Assembly: GCA_964424355.1 (NCBI GenBank)
Contig: CAYRIO010000019.1
Span: 1 to 64,000 of the forward strand
Direction of reading: 5' to 3'
Length of the DNA stretch: 64,000 nt
Source of the DNA: CAZEHS01 sp964424355
GTDB taxonomy: Bacteria > Bacillota > Clostridia > Peptostreptococcales > Acidaminobacteraceae
The notes below the pieces were generated by a model. The model saw nothing but the letters and a program-made list of their open reading frames with translations, did not search any database and was not told where the DNA came from. Positions 16,798 to 25,659 of the stretch are shown piece after piece. How positions within the stretch are numbered: the stretch's first letter is position 1; each line of letters begins with the position of its first letter. The position numbers and the translations under genes are program-made.

Positions 16798-18240
16798 ATG
16801 AGCAACGAAAAAGATTTTGTAAAAGAAATTACCAACATGGAAGAAGATTTTGCCCAGTGGTATACCGATGTCATCCGAAAAACCGAGCTGGTGGATTATT
16901 CCCCTGTAAAGGGGTTCATGGTAATCCGCCCTTATGGCTATGCCATTTGGGAGAATATCCAGGCGTTCCTGGACAAGCGATTCAAGGATACAGGCCATAA
17001 GAACTGTTATTTCCCCCTGCTGATTCCTGAGAGCCTCCTCAACAAGGAGAAGGAACACGTGGAAGGCTTTGCGCCGGAGGTTGCCTGGGTCACCCACGGC
17101 GGCTCCAAGGAACTGGTGGAGCGACTTTGCGTCCGACCGACTTCAGAAACCATTATCTGCGCCATGTATTCCAAATGGCTGAAATCCTACCGGGATCTCC
17201 CTTACCTGTTCAACCAGTGGTGTTCCGTTGTCCGCTGGGAAAAAGAGACCCGTCCGTTCCTGAGAACCTCCGAGTTCCTCTGGCAGGAAGGCCACACCCT
17301 GCATGAGACCTACGAGGAAGCTCAGGCGGAAACTCTTCAGATGCTGGGCATCTATGAGGATATGGCTGAAAATCTGCTGGCCATCCCCATGCTCTCCGGC
17401 CTCAAAAGCGAAAAAGAAAAATTCGCCGGCGCCTTCGCAACCTACACCATCGAGGCCATGATGCACGACGGCAAGGCGCTTCAATCCGGCACCTCCCACA
17501 ACCTGGGACAGCACTTCACCAAGGCATTCGACATCACATTCCTGGGCCGGGACGGCAAGCTGGAGTATCCATTCCATACATCCTGGGGCGCATCCACCCG
17601 CTTGATCGGGGGCATCATCATGGTCCACGGCGACAACCGGGGTCTGGTCATGCCGCCGCGGGTTGCACCGACACAGGTGGTCATCATCCCCATCGCCCAG
17701 CGTAAAGCAGGGGTTCTGGATAAAGCGGCAGAGCTCTTCAAGCAACTGAAGGATCTGGGTATTCGGACGGATCTTGACGACAATGACAATGTAACACCCG
17801 GTTGGAAGTTCAACGAATATGAAATGAAAGGGATTCCGCTTCGTATCGAAATTGGGCCCCGGGATATTGAAAACAACCAGTGCATGATCGTTCGCCGGGA
17901 CACTCTGGAGAAAGCGGCTTACAGTCTGGACAACCTGGGCGAAACCGTACAGCGGCTTCTGGATGAGATTCACCAGAACATGTACGACCGTGCCCTGGCT
18001 CTGCGGAATGAAAAGACCTACACGATTGAAAACTATCCGGATTTTGTTGAAAAAATGCGCGCCACGCCGGTTTTTGCAAAAGGCATGTGGTGTGGTGAAG
18101 AAGAGTGTGAGGATAAGATCAAGGTGGATACCTCCGCGACAATCCGATGCATGCCCTTCGAGCAGGAAGATTTGGGCCCCGTATGCCATTTCTGCGGGAA
18201 GCCAGCCAAGCATATGGTCTATGTAGCAAAGTCCTACTAG
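16798..18240 (+). CDS. proS: Prolyl-tRNA synthetase, archaeal/eukaryotic type (ProS type 3)
   Basis: 480 residues, class II synthetase charging tRNA-Pro. The N terminus (ITNMEEDFAQWYTDVIRK), the long RPTSETIICAMYSKW segment and the C-terminal zinc-like domain (CGEEECEDK..CHFCG, ending in Tyr) identify the archaeal/eukaryotic architecture. At 480 residues there is no room for the large editing (INS) domain that bacterial-type ProRS carries between motifs 2 and 3. Start ATG follows AAAGGAG. The gene is controlled by the proline T-box directly upstream and ends in a terminator-like hairpin. This form is known in various Clostridia, so transfer from archaea would be old. Confidence 0.95.
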   Translation: MSNEKDFVKEITNMEEDFAQWYTDVIRKTELVDYSPVKGFMVIRPYGYAIWENIQAFLDKRFKDTGHKNCYFPLLIPESLLNKEKEHVEGFAPEVAWVTHGGSKELVERLCVRPTSETIICAMYSKWLKSYRDLPYLFNQWCSVVRWEKETRPFLRTSEFLWQEGHTLHETYEEAQAETLQMLGIYEDMAENLLAIPMLSGLKSEKEKFAGAFATYTIEAMMHDGKALQSGTSHNLGQHFTKAFDITFLGRDGKLEYPFHTSWGASTRLIGGIIMVHGDNRGLVMPPRVAPTQVVIIPIAQRKAGVLDKAAELFKQLKDLGIRTDLDDNDNVTPGWKFNEYEMKGIPLRIEIGPRDIENNQCMIVRRDTLEKAAYSLDNLGETVQRLLDEIHQNMYDRALALRNEKTYTIENYPDFVEKMRATPVFAKGMWCGEEECEDKIKVDTSATIRCMPFEQEDLGPVCHFCGKPAKHMVYVAKSY

Positions 18241-18265
18241 TATTCAAGCGGCATATCGAACCTCT

Positions 18266-18300
18266 AAAGAGCAAACCCGGCAAAAAGGGTTTGCTCTTTG
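18266..18300 (+). terminator. Hairpin terminator after proS
   Basis: AAAGAGCAAACCC (18266-18278) pairs perfectly with GGGTTTGCTCTTT (18287-18299). The U-run is within the 3' arm; the following bases are only moderately T-rich. Confidence 0.8.
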
Positions 18301-18365
18301 CTGTCCTCTTGCCCTCCCCAGCACTCCGGTGTATAGTGATAGTGGGAGTTTAAGGGAGGAGGGGG

Positions 18366-19091
18366 ATGATGCTGACCTTCATTGGCGTTGGCAGCGCTTT
18401 TAACACGGAACTAGGGAATACCAGCGCCTGGATGAAACAAGACACACACCTTCTGATACTGGACTGTGGCGGATCGGTTTTTGAAAGGATTCTAAAGAAC
18501 CAATTGCTGAAGGACGTCACAGCACTTGAAATATGTCTGACCCACACCCACGGGGACCATGTGGGAAGCCTGGGGGATCTGGTTCTTTACTGCTACTATA
18601 TGCTTAAAATCAAGCCAACCATCCGGCACCCGGATTCTGACCGGATCCGAGCGCTTTTGACGCTGTTCGGCGTTCCTGAGGAAATGTACCTGCTTGCGGA
18701 TGCCGCGATGTTTTCCCTGGAGGGGTGGCTGGAGGGTTCGTTCGTCCGCCAAGAGCATGCGGATACCCTGCCGGCGTATGGCATCCTTTTCAGACTGCCC
18801 GGTCTATCGGGCTGGTACAGCGGGGATTCCAAAGAAATCCCGCCTGAAATCCTAACGTGTTTTTTACAGGGTGAAATCGATCTGTTCTATCAGGATACAA
18901 GCGGGATGGACTATCCCGGTGCGCTCCATATGAGCTTGCCCCGGTTGAAAGAAATCATTCCGGAACCCTTCCGCCATCGGGTGATCTGTATGCATCAGGA
19001 TGAAGCATTCAGTCGTGAAACGGCAGAAAATCTGGGGTTCCGTGTCGCTGTGATTGGCGGCGGACCCGCTTCGCCGGGAAATAAACTATAA
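18366..19091 (+). CDS. MBL-fold metallohydrolase
   Basis: 241 residues. Metallo-beta-lactamase fold hydrolase of the RNase Z-like branch: the zinc motif is HTHGDHVGSL at about residues 59-68, with LDCGG upstream and a late histidine in ICMHQDEA. N-terminal FIGVGSAF resembles the ribonuclease Z/AtsA-type start. The substrate is unknown. ATG at 18366 follows GGGAGGAGGGGG; ATG 18369 is the next codon and equally possible. The stop is 11 nt before the lipoprotein start, so the two are probably co-transcribed. Confidence 0.82.
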   Translation: MMLTFIGVGSAFNTELGNTSAWMKQDTHLLILDCGGSVFERILKNQLLKDVTALEICLTHTHGDHVGSLGDLVLYCYYMLKIKPTIRHPDSDRIRALLTLFGVPEEMYLLADAAMFSLEGWLEGSFVRQEHADTLPAYGILFRLPGLSGWYSGDSKEIPPEILTCFLQGEIDLFYQDTSGMDYPGALHMSLPRLKEIIPEPFRHRVICMHQDEAFSRETAENLGFRVAVIGGGPASPGNKL

Positions 19092-19102
19092 GGATGAAAA
19101 CT

Positions 19103-20947
19103 GTGAAAAAAAATCTGATTCTTTTTATGGCATTGGCGGCAGCCGTGGTGAGCCTGGCTGCCTGCGAGCTTGGTAAAACAACCCCGCCGGCGGAACCGGC
19201 TGCAGCCGCTTCCCAGGAAAGACTGTATCCGATCTGGAAACAGACCCCTCAGGGGAAGGCGTGGGGCTACATCAATGCGGCGGGCAAAGTGGTTGTCCCC
19301 CCGCAGTACGAATCAGCGGAGTACTTCTCAGCCGAAGGCTCTGCGGTGGTCGGTGTCAAGGGTATGAAGGGGTTGATATCCGCCAAAGGCGTTCTGCTCC
19401 TCAAGCCGATTTATGACACGCTTGCCGTTTATCCATTGGACCGTCGGGTCGGTGTCCGGGATGGGTCCTGGACCGAAATGTTGGATAAATCAGGAAAAGC
19501 GGTCTATGAGACCGGACTCAGCATTTATCCCATGAAAGACGGCGGAGCCCGGATTCAGGAGTATGTTGGGGACAAGGTGCTGGAGGGATATATCGACGAT
19601 GCCGGAACCGTGGTGATCGAGCCTCAATTCCTCTCCGGAACGGATTTTGTGAGTCAGAAGGCGGTTGTCAAGACAGCGGAAGGTGCCTTTGCCATCATCG
19701 ATCCCATGGGGAAGATCCTCGCGGACTTTGAAGCCAAGGCGATCAAACAACCCTCTGAGGAGTCCTTTGCTTATCAGCAGGGCGGCAAAAAAGCGGAGCT
19801 GTGGGGATACCAGGACCTTTCCGGCAAGGTACTCATCAAGCCGTCCTATGCAGATGCCCAGCCCTTCAACAAGGGAATCGCAATCGTGGGGCAAAAGCAG
19901 AAGGGGGCCATGCGCTATGGACTCATCAATGCCAAAGGGAAGTTCATCCTGCGGCCCAAGTATGAACGGATTGAAGCGTTAGGGAACGGTTTTTTCGCCG
20001 TTTCAAGAAAAACCGGAGCGGATATCGGTCAGCGGTCTTACCCCGTAGCTATTTTCAACAGTGCAGGGAAACGGTTGACGGATTACCTCTATTACGAAGC
20101 GGCGGCCTGCACGGCGGACACGGTATCCGTCAGTGATGGCAACGCAACCTGGGTGCTGGACAGCGCAGGAACGCCGATGAGCACCATGCCCCGCCTTTTG
20201 GGGATGGGAATCATCCGCCAGGAAGGGAATCTTCTGGTGAGCCAAGCGGATGATGAACGGGCCTATTTCACCCTGGATGGCAAAGTGGTTTGGCAGTCTC
20301 CCTGGGAAAGTCCTTTAAAGGATGCCGTTAAACTCAACCGGATGAAATTCAGGCCGGACCGCGGGAAGCTTATCTACTATCCGGTGCTGGCAGGCCTGCC
20401 GGACAAGGCGGTTCAGGATAGCGTCAACAGCGCCCTCTATCTGAGCTTCGTCGGCGACGGAGCGGCCAGTGTCCTGACTGATGGGGTGCCGGATGAAACC
20501 GTTCGGGTGGATTACACCGGTCAGCTCAATAAGGATCTTTTGATCATCGAAAAAACAGAGCGGCGGATCGGGAAAAGTGATGGGGTCCTCCACGAAACCA
20601 AAGAGTGGCTGCATGTAGATATCACCGATGCTGCGCATTACGGGATGAAAGATCTTTTCCGAGAGGGCAGTGACTGGCCCCAATTGTTAGCGGATCAGGT
20701 CAAAATCCAAATCGAAAAAATCGCAGCCGAAAAATCTGCGCACTTGAATCCTGTGCTGGTTACGCCGGTAACGGATAGCCGGAAATTCGTGGCTGGCAGA
20801 TATGGTCTGGCACTGTACTATGATGCGTCAGAACTGGGCGGAACCTCCTCTGAACCATTGGTTTTTGAAATTCCTTATGCCGTGTTGCTGAAGGATATCA
20901 GCACAGAAGGCCGGATGTGGAATGCTTTTCTGAAACAGGACATGTAA
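19103..20947 (+). CDS. WG-repeat lipoprotein with C-terminal DUF3298/RsiV-like domain
   Basis: About 614 residues. A lipoprotein signal (KKNLILFMALAAAVVSLAAC) ends in a lipobox with Cys at about residue 21. Several WG repeats follow over residues 35-320, for example WGYINAAGKVVVPPQYES, GYIDDAGTVVIEPQF and WGYQDLSGKVLIKPSY. The C-terminal part (about 430-610) looks like the DUF3298/RsiV-type extracellular domain (YDASELGGTSSEPLVFEIPY). Start GTG 19103 has AAGGAT 7 nt upstream; ATG 19094 in the same frame is an alternative but overlaps that site. It is probably translated with the MBL gene. Function unknown; an envelope-attached binding role is an inference. Confidence 0.78.
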   Translation: MKKNLILFMALAAAVVSLAACELGKTTPPAEPAAAASQERLYPIWKQTPQGKAWGYINAAGKVVVPPQYESAEYFSAEGSAVVGVKGMKGLISAKGVLLLKPIYDTLAVYPLDRRVGVRDGSWTEMLDKSGKAVYETGLSIYPMKDGGARIQEYVGDKVLEGYIDDAGTVVIEPQFLSGTDFVSQKAVVKTAEGAFAIIDPMGKILADFEAKAIKQPSEESFAYQQGGKKAELWGYQDLSGKVLIKPSYADAQPFNKGIAIVGQKQKGAMRYGLINAKGKFILRPKYERIEALGNGFFAVSRKTGADIGQRSYPVAIFNSAGKRLTDYLYYEAAACTADTVSVSDGNATWVLDSAGTPMSTMPRLLGMGIIRQEGNLLVSQADDERAYFTLDGKVVWQSPWESPLKDAVKLNRMKFRPDRGKLIYYPVLAGLPDKAVQDSVNSALYLSFVGDGAASVLTDGVPDETVRVDYTGQLNKDLLIIEKTERRIGKSDGVLHETKEWLHVDITDAAHYGMKDLFREGSDWPQLLADQVKIQIEKIAAEKSAHLNPVLVTPVTDSRKFVAGRYGLALYYDASELGGTSSEPLVFEIPYAVLLKDISTEGRMWNAFLKQDM

Positions 20948-20990
20948 TTGAATCAAGAAACGGTTAAATCATACCAAGCGGAGGCCCCTC

Positions 20991-21248
20991 ATGAGTGAGA
21001 ATTTCAAATTTGTTCAAAATAAGGTGTGTGAATATTTCCCCTGCCACAAGACATCGGACCCAGAGCATTTCAACTGTCTTTTCTGTTTTTGCCCCCTGTA
21101 TATGCTGAAACAGGAATGCGGCGGCAATTTCAAATACACCCATGATTCTAAGGATTGCAGTGATTGCGGGATTCCTCACGGCACTCACGGCTACGACCAT
21201 GTGATGAGCAAGATGAAGGCGGTCATCAAGATCGGCAGCGAACGGTAG
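20991..21248 (+). CDS. Cysteine-rich small domain protein
   Basis: 85 residues with about nine cysteines and several histidines: CEYFPCH, CLFCFCPLY, then ECGGNF and DCSDCGIPHG. This matches the cysteine-rich small domain family, probably a metal-binding mini-domain found alone or next to cobalamin-related proteins in anaerobes. Start ATG at 20991 follows GCGGAGG. It lies 43 nt after the lipoprotein gene and is followed by an intrinsic terminator. No function is established. Confidence 0.8.
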   Translation: MSENFKFVQNKVCEYFPCHKTSDPEHFNCLFCFCPLYMLKQECGGNFKYTHDSKDCSDCGIPHGTHGYDHVMSKMKAVIKIGSER

Positions 21249-21267
21249 CTTGAAAATTGCGTTGCAC

Positions 21268-21299
21268 CCGGCGGCTTCTTGAAGACGCCGCTTTTTTTT
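21268..21299 (+). terminator. Intrinsic terminator after the Cys-rich gene
   Basis: GGCGGC..TTC pairs with GAA..GCCGC around a small loop (about 21270-21291), followed by eight T. Confidence 0.82.
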
Positions 21300-21362
21300 G
21301 ATATCTTAGAGGAATAAACACCGGAAACCGTGGTTTTCGGTTAACCGACCAGGAGGATTCAC

Positions 21363-22844
21363 ATGAGTGTTCGTGTACGTTTTGCCCCCAGTCCCACGGG
21401 GTACCTGCATATCGGCGGTCTTCGGACTGCCCTTTATAACTACCTTTTCGCGATGAAACAGCAGGGGACTTTCCTGCTTCGGATTGAAGACACAGACCAG
21501 ACCCGGCTTGTGCCCGGTGCAGTGGAGGGCCTTATCCAAGCCATGGCTTGGGCTGGGATAACCCATTCGGAAGGCCCGATGCTGCGAGAAGACAATACCT
21601 TGGAAGAAAAGGGCGCCTATGGCCCGTACGTGCAGTCCGCTCGACTGCCGATCTACAAGAGCTATGTGGATCAGCTGCTGGAAAAGGATCATGCCTACTA
21701 CTGCTTCTGTACCCGCGAGCGTTTGGAAGCTCTTCGCGAAGAACAAAAGGCTCAGGGGGCCACACCGCGTTATGATGGTCACTGCCGTAGCATTCCTCTG
21801 GCTGATGCTCGTGCCAGGGCGGCTGCAGGAGAGTCCCATGTGATTCGCATGAAGCTGCCGGAAAACACGGATGTCACCTTCGAGGACCTGGTTCTCGGTG
21901 AAGTCACGGTGAATACATCCGATTTGGATGACCAGGTCCTCGTTAAGGCCGATGGCTATCCAACCTACCATATGGCGGTCATCGTGGACGATAACGCCAT
22001 GGGGATCACCCATGTCATCCGGGGCCAGGAATGGCTGCCATCAACACCCAAGCATGCCCTGCTGTACCGTTTCTTCGGCTGGGAAGCCCCTAAATTCGTG
22101 CACTTACCCAACATTCTGAATGCAGACAAGAAGAAGCTCTCAAAGCGCCAGGGTGATGTGGCTGTGGAGGATTTCAGGCAAAAGGGATACCTGCCGGAAG
22201 CGCTGGTGAATTACGTGGCCCTCCTGGGTTGGAGCCCGGAAGATAATGCGGAATTTTTTACAATGGATGAGCTGATTGCCCGATTTTCTCTGGAGCGGGT
22301 CTCCAAGAGCGGCGGCGTTTTTGATGTGAACAAGCTCAATTGGATGAACAGCCATTATATCCGTCTGAAAACACCAGAAGAACTCTGTACCCTCTGTCTC
22401 CCCTGGCTCATGGCCGACGGCTGGGTCAAAGAAGGCGAAGTCGAGCTGAAGAAGGATTGGTGCATGCGGCTGGTGAAACTGGCTCAGGAGCGGATGCATA
22501 CCCTGGCGGATATCTGCAGCTTTGCGGAGCTGTTTTCGGGTTCGGAAGTAACCCTTGAAAATGATGAGACGCTGGAAATGCTGAAACTTGAACATGTACC
22601 GGCGATGCTGACCGTCTTTAAAGAGAAGCTGGAAGCGGCGCCCCAAATTGATGAAGACGTTGCAAAAGGACTGATGAAAGCCGTTCAGGCCGATACGGGG
22701 ATAAAAGGGAAGAACCTCTTCATGCCTGTTCGCGCAGCGATATCCGGACAGCTCCATGGCCCGGATATGAATGATATGATGATTGTCATCGGCCGAGAAA
22801 ACCTGATAGCGCGGGTGGTTCATGTTCTGAAGGCGTATTGCTGA
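21363..22844 (+). CDS. gltX: Glutamyl-tRNA synthetase
   Basis: 493 residues, class I synthetase charging tRNA-Glu (and possibly tRNA-Gln, as in many Bacillota that rely on amidation). The HIGH-type motif is HIGG in RFAPSPTGYLHIGGL (residues 6-20); the KMSKS-type motif is KKLSKRQG near residue 257; the C-terminal half is the helical anticodon-binding region. Start ATG follows AGGAGGATTCAC. A hairpin (CCGGAAAC 21321-21328 with GTTTTCGG 21333-21340) lies in the 5' leader just before the ribosome site, but I see no T-box here. Confidence 0.95.
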   Translation: MSVRVRFAPSPTGYLHIGGLRTALYNYLFAMKQQGTFLLRIEDTDQTRLVPGAVEGLIQAMAWAGITHSEGPMLREDNTLEEKGAYGPYVQSARLPIYKSYVDQLLEKDHAYYCFCTRERLEALREEQKAQGATPRYDGHCRSIPLADARARAAAGESHVIRMKLPENTDVTFEDLVLGEVTVNTSDLDDQVLVKADGYPTYHMAVIVDDNAMGITHVIRGQEWLPSTPKHALLYRFFGWEAPKFVHLPNILNADKKKLSKRQGDVAVEDFRQKGYLPEALVNYVALLGWSPEDNAEFFTMDELIARFSLERVSKSGGVFDVNKLNWMNSHYIRLKTPEELCTLCLPWLMADGWVKEGEVELKKDWCMRLVKLAQERMHTLADICSFAELFSGSEVTLENDETLEMLKLEHVPAMLTVFKEKLEAAPQIDEDVAKGLMKAVQADTGIKGKNLFMPVRAAISGQLHGPDMNDMMIVIGRENLIARVVHVLKAYC

Positions 22845-22879
22845 GCGCTGGCATGCTTTTAAAAAAATTCAACTTGCGG

Positions 22880-22885
22880 TATACT
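22880..22885 (+). promoter_or_regulatory. Possible -10 of the cysE T-box transcript
   Basis: TATACT at 22880-22885 precedes the T-box by about 50 bp. No good -35 is visible at the expected distance. Confidence 0.35.
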
Positions 22886-22929
22886 AAAAGAAATGGTACC
22901 GTATAGACAATATTCCATATTGAAATGCT

Positions 22930-23158
22930 AGGAATAGGAGAGTAAACTTCGGAAAGCCTTTCAGAGAGAACCGTCCCAGGCTGTGAGCGGTTCAGGCAGA
23001 TATGGAGTTGAAGTGCGCCTTGGAGCACCGGAATTGAACCTCAGTAGGTTCCGGCGGTTGACCCCGTTAAAGGTCTTTGAGATGAGTCCTCGGATTCAAA
23101 CAGAGTGGAACCGCGATCCCGTCGCCTTTGTAAATGAAAGGCGATGGGTATTTTTTTT
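22930..23158 (+). promoter_or_regulatory. T-box riboswitch, cysteine-specific, upstream of cysE-cysS
   Basis: Leader RNA that senses tRNA-Cys charging. An AGAGAG element is at 22963-22968, and the specifier loop GAAGTGCGCCTTGGAG (23010-23025) presents TGC, a cysteine codon, at 23014-23016. The T-box AGAGTGGAACCGCG lies at 23102-23115. The terminator follows with an eight-T tail. It controls cysE and cysS together, tying cysteine synthesis and charging to cysteine supply. It fills the 330 bp gap between gltX and cysE. Confidence 0.93.
23118..23158 (+). terminator. T-box terminator (cysE)
   Basis: CCCGTCGCCTTT (23118-23129), loop GTAAAT, GAAAGGCGATGGG (23136-23148), then T-run to 23158. Nearly perfect stem. 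Confidence 0.9.
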
Positions 23159-23174
23159 GAAAGGAGGATGTGCT

Positions 23175-23819
23175 ATGAAAAACAATGAAAAAGGCCTGTT
23201 GGCGTCTATCGTGGACCGGGATCCGGCCGCACGAAACGTTTTTGAAGTCCTGATCTGCTACCCTGGGGTCCATGCTGTAATCTGGCACAGGGTCGCTCAT
23301 TTCCTGTATCGGAAGAAATTCAAGCTGGCAGCCCGACTGCTCAGTCAGATTTCCCGTTTTTTAACGGGGATTGAAATCCACCCGGGTGCAGTGGTCGGAA
23401 AACGACTGCTGATAGATCATGGCAGCGGCGTTGTCATTGGCGAAACAACGGAGATCGGTGATGATTGCACCATCTATCAGGGCGTCACGTTGGGCGGAAC
23501 CGGCAAAGATTCCGGCAAAAGACATCCGACGCTGGGGAACCATGTCATGGTCAGTGCGGGTGCTCGGATACTGGGCCCCATCACCATCGGAGACTATTCT
23601 AAAATAGGCTCAGGAGCGGTGGTGCTCAAAGATGTGCCAGCCAACTGTACGGCGGTGGGCGTTCCTGCTAAAATAGTAATCAGGGACAACGTCCGGGTAG
23701 ACGATCTGGATCAGGTCCACATGCCGGATCCCACGGCGCAAGAGCTCGAATGCCTTCGGGAACGGATCATGCATCTCGAAAAAACTGTACGCACACTCAC
23801 GGAAGGGGAGAAACGCTGA
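23175..23819 (+). CDS. cysE: Serine O-acetyltransferase
   Basis: 214 residues. Acetylates L-serine with acetyl-CoA, the committed step of cysteine synthesis. N-terminal helical part, then a left-handed beta-helix of hexapeptide repeats from about residue 65 (IHPGAVVGKRLLIDHGSG, IGETTEIGDDCTIYQGVTLG) with the catalytic DHGSG histidine and the C-terminal KIGSGAVVLKDVP turn. ATG 23175 follows AAAGGAGGATG; the frame runs back through the T-box but those codons are leader RNA. The stop overlaps the cysS start by one base. Under cysteine T-box control. Confidence 0.94.
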   Translation: MKNNEKGLLASIVDRDPAARNVFEVLICYPGVHAVIWHRVAHFLYRKKFKLAARLLSQISRFLTGIEIHPGAVVGKRLLIDHGSGVVIGETTEIGDDCTIYQGVTLGGTGKDSGKRHPTLGNHVMVSAGARILGPITIGDYSKIGSGAVVLKDVPANCTAVGVPAKIVIRDNVRVDDLDQVHMPDPTAQELECLRERIMHLEKTVRTLTEGEKR

Positions 23820-25216
23820 TGCTTCTTTACAATACACTCACGCGAAAAAAAGAGGAATTCGTACCCATTACACCGGGGAAAGTGGCCATGTACGTCTGTG
23901 GTCCCACGGTCTATAACTTTTTTCACATTGGAAATGCCAGACCTTTTATGATGTTCGATATCCTGCGCCGCTATCTGGAATACCAAGGCCTTGATGTCAC
24001 CTATGTTCAGAATTTCACCGATGTGGATGACAAGATCATCAACCGGGCCAATGAGGACGGTGTGGACTCCCTCGAGATTTCAGAACGGTATATCGAAGAA
24101 TATTTCAAAGATGCCGATGCCTTGGGGATCAACCGAGCTACATTCCATCCCAAAGTGACGGATACGATCCCGGAGATCATCGCCTTTATAAAGGTATTGA
24201 TCAGTAAAGGGTTTGCCTACGAAAGTGCTGGAGATGTTTATTTTGATACATCACGATTCAGAACGTACGGCCAGCTGTCCAAACAGAGCATCGAAGATTT
24301 GGATGCCGGTTCCCGGGTTGAAATCAGTGAGTTGAAGAAGAATCCCATCGATTTTGCACTCTGGAAGGCCTGCAAACCCGGTGAACCCTTCTGGGAAAGC
24401 CCCTGGGGGAATGGTCGGCCGGGATGGCATATCGAGTGTTCTGCGATGTCCAACAAATTCCTGGGCGAAACCATCGATATCCACGCCGGCGGCGCCGACC
24501 TGGTCTTTCCGCACCACGAAAACGAAATCGCCCAGTCAGAAGCCTACAGTGGCAAACCCTACGTTCATTACTGGCTCCATAACGGCTACATCAACATCGA
24601 TAATGAAAAAATGTCCAAATCCAAAGGGAATTTCTTCACCGTCAGGGATATCCTCAACGATTATGAGCCGGAAGTCGTCCGTTTCTTCATGATCCAGGCA
24701 CAGTACCGCAGTCCTGTGAATTTCAGCCGTGAGCTGATCGAAGCCGCTGCCAATGGTCTTGAGCGCCTTTACAACCTGAAGGAAAACCTCGGTCACCGAA
24801 AAGCCTCCGCCTTGAATCTGGATCTTTCCGATGCGGAAGCCACCCTCCTGCAGGAACTGGATCAATACAAACAAAAGTTCATCGCTGCCATGGACGATGA
24901 TCTCAATACGGCAGATGCTATCGCCGCCATCTTTGAACTGGCCCGTGCCGCCAATATCCATCTTCAGGAGGAGCGGTCGGAAGCTTACCTGAATGGTGCG
25001 GAAGCGTTGCTGATGGAACTTTGCGGTGTCCTGGGAATCCTGAAACGTGAAAAAACGGATCTGGACAGCGAAATCGAAGCCTTGATTGCGGCGCGGCAAG
25101 ATGCCAGAGCATCTAAAAATTGGGCAGAGTCAGACCGGATCAGGGATTTGCTCAAAGATCAGGGAATCACCCTTGAAGATACCCCCCAAGGCGTAAAATG
25201 GAGCCGGGCCAAATAA
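23819..25216 (+). CDS. cysS: Cysteinyl-tRNA synthetase
   Basis: 465 residues, class I synthetase charging tRNA-Cys. HIGH motif HIGNARP near residue 38, zinc ligands in YVCGPTVYN, CSAMSNKFLG and FPHHENEIAQSEA, KMSKS motif KMSKSKGNF near 265, and a helical anticodon domain. ATG 23819 overlaps the cysE stop (TGATG), with GGAAGGGGAG as ribosome site, so the two genes are translationally coupled. Regulated with cysE by the cysteine T-box. Confidence 0.96.
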   Translation: MLLYNTLTRKKEEFVPITPGKVAMYVCGPTVYNFFHIGNARPFMMFDILRRYLEYQGLDVTYVQNFTDVDDKIINRANEDGVDSLEISERYIEEYFKDADALGINRATFHPKVTDTIPEIIAFIKVLISKGFAYESAGDVYFDTSRFRTYGQLSKQSIEDLDAGSRVEISELKKNPIDFALWKACKPGEPFWESPWGNGRPGWHIECSAMSNKFLGETIDIHAGGADLVFPHHENEIAQSEAYSGKPYVHYWLHNGYINIDNEKMSKSKGNFFTVRDILNDYEPEVVRFFMIQAQYRSPVNFSRELIEAAANGLERLYNLKENLGHRKASALNLDLSDAEATLLQELDQYKQKFIAAMDDDLNTADAIAAIFELARAANIHLQEERSEAYLNGAEALLMELCGVLGILKREKTDLDSEIEALIAARQDARASKNWAESDRIRDLLKDQGITLEDTPQGVKWSRAK

Positions 25217-25659
25217 TGGATAAATTCCTGAATGCCCTGGGTCTCGACAAGCTCACAGAAGAACAAATCAAGCAGCTGCCCCCGCCTGTTCTTGCCTATA
25301 TCGGCGATGCGGCGTACGAACTGTATGTCCGATTATGGTCTGCGGGTATTGAAAAAGGCGCAATCATCAAACATCATCGGCGCACGGTCCTCCACGTCAA
25401 AGCCACAGCCCAAGCACTGATCCTCAAGAATCTCTCAGAGTCCCTGACGGAAGAAGAGCAGGATATCGTTCGGAAGGGACGCAATGCCAAAACCGGCAGC
25501 GTTCCCAAGAATACCGGCGTCGTGGAATACCGGCTTGCTACGGGTTTTGAAGCGTTGATGGGATACCTGTATCTCACCGGCAGACGCGATCGGCTGGAAG
25601 AACTGATCGCAAAGGGGCTGTCCAGCCTGGGATCAGCCAATGAAACGAGGGAATCATGA
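25216..25659 (+). CDS. mrnC: Mini-ribonuclease III (MrnC)
   Basis: 147 residues. RNase III-type nuclease lacking the dsRNA-binding domain; in Bacillus it matures 23S rRNA ends. The catalytic motif AYIGDAAYELYVR (residues about 26-38) and GRNAKTGSVPKN are visible. The start is taken at ATG 25216, which overlaps the cysS stop (TAATG); an ATG at 25198 inside cysS would add six residues. It overlaps thyX by 4 nt. Position after cysS is conserved across Bacillota. Confidence 0.93.
   Translation: MDKFLNALGLDKLTEEQIKQLPPPVLAYIGDAAYELYVRLWSAGIEKGAIIKHHRRTVLHVKATAQALILKNLSESLTEEEQDIVRKGRNAKTGSVPKNTGVVEYRLATGFEALMGYLYLTGRRDRLEELIAKGLSSLGSANETRES

Noticed and set aside
21300..21362. Possible T-box before gltX
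   Set aside because: Only a single small hairpin is present; there is no T-box GTGG-CCGCG motif or specifier region and the leader is too short.
22983..23174. N-terminal extension of cysE reading through the upstream region
   Set aside because: This stretch is the cysteine T-box RNA; AAAGGAGG immediately before ATG 23175 sets the start.
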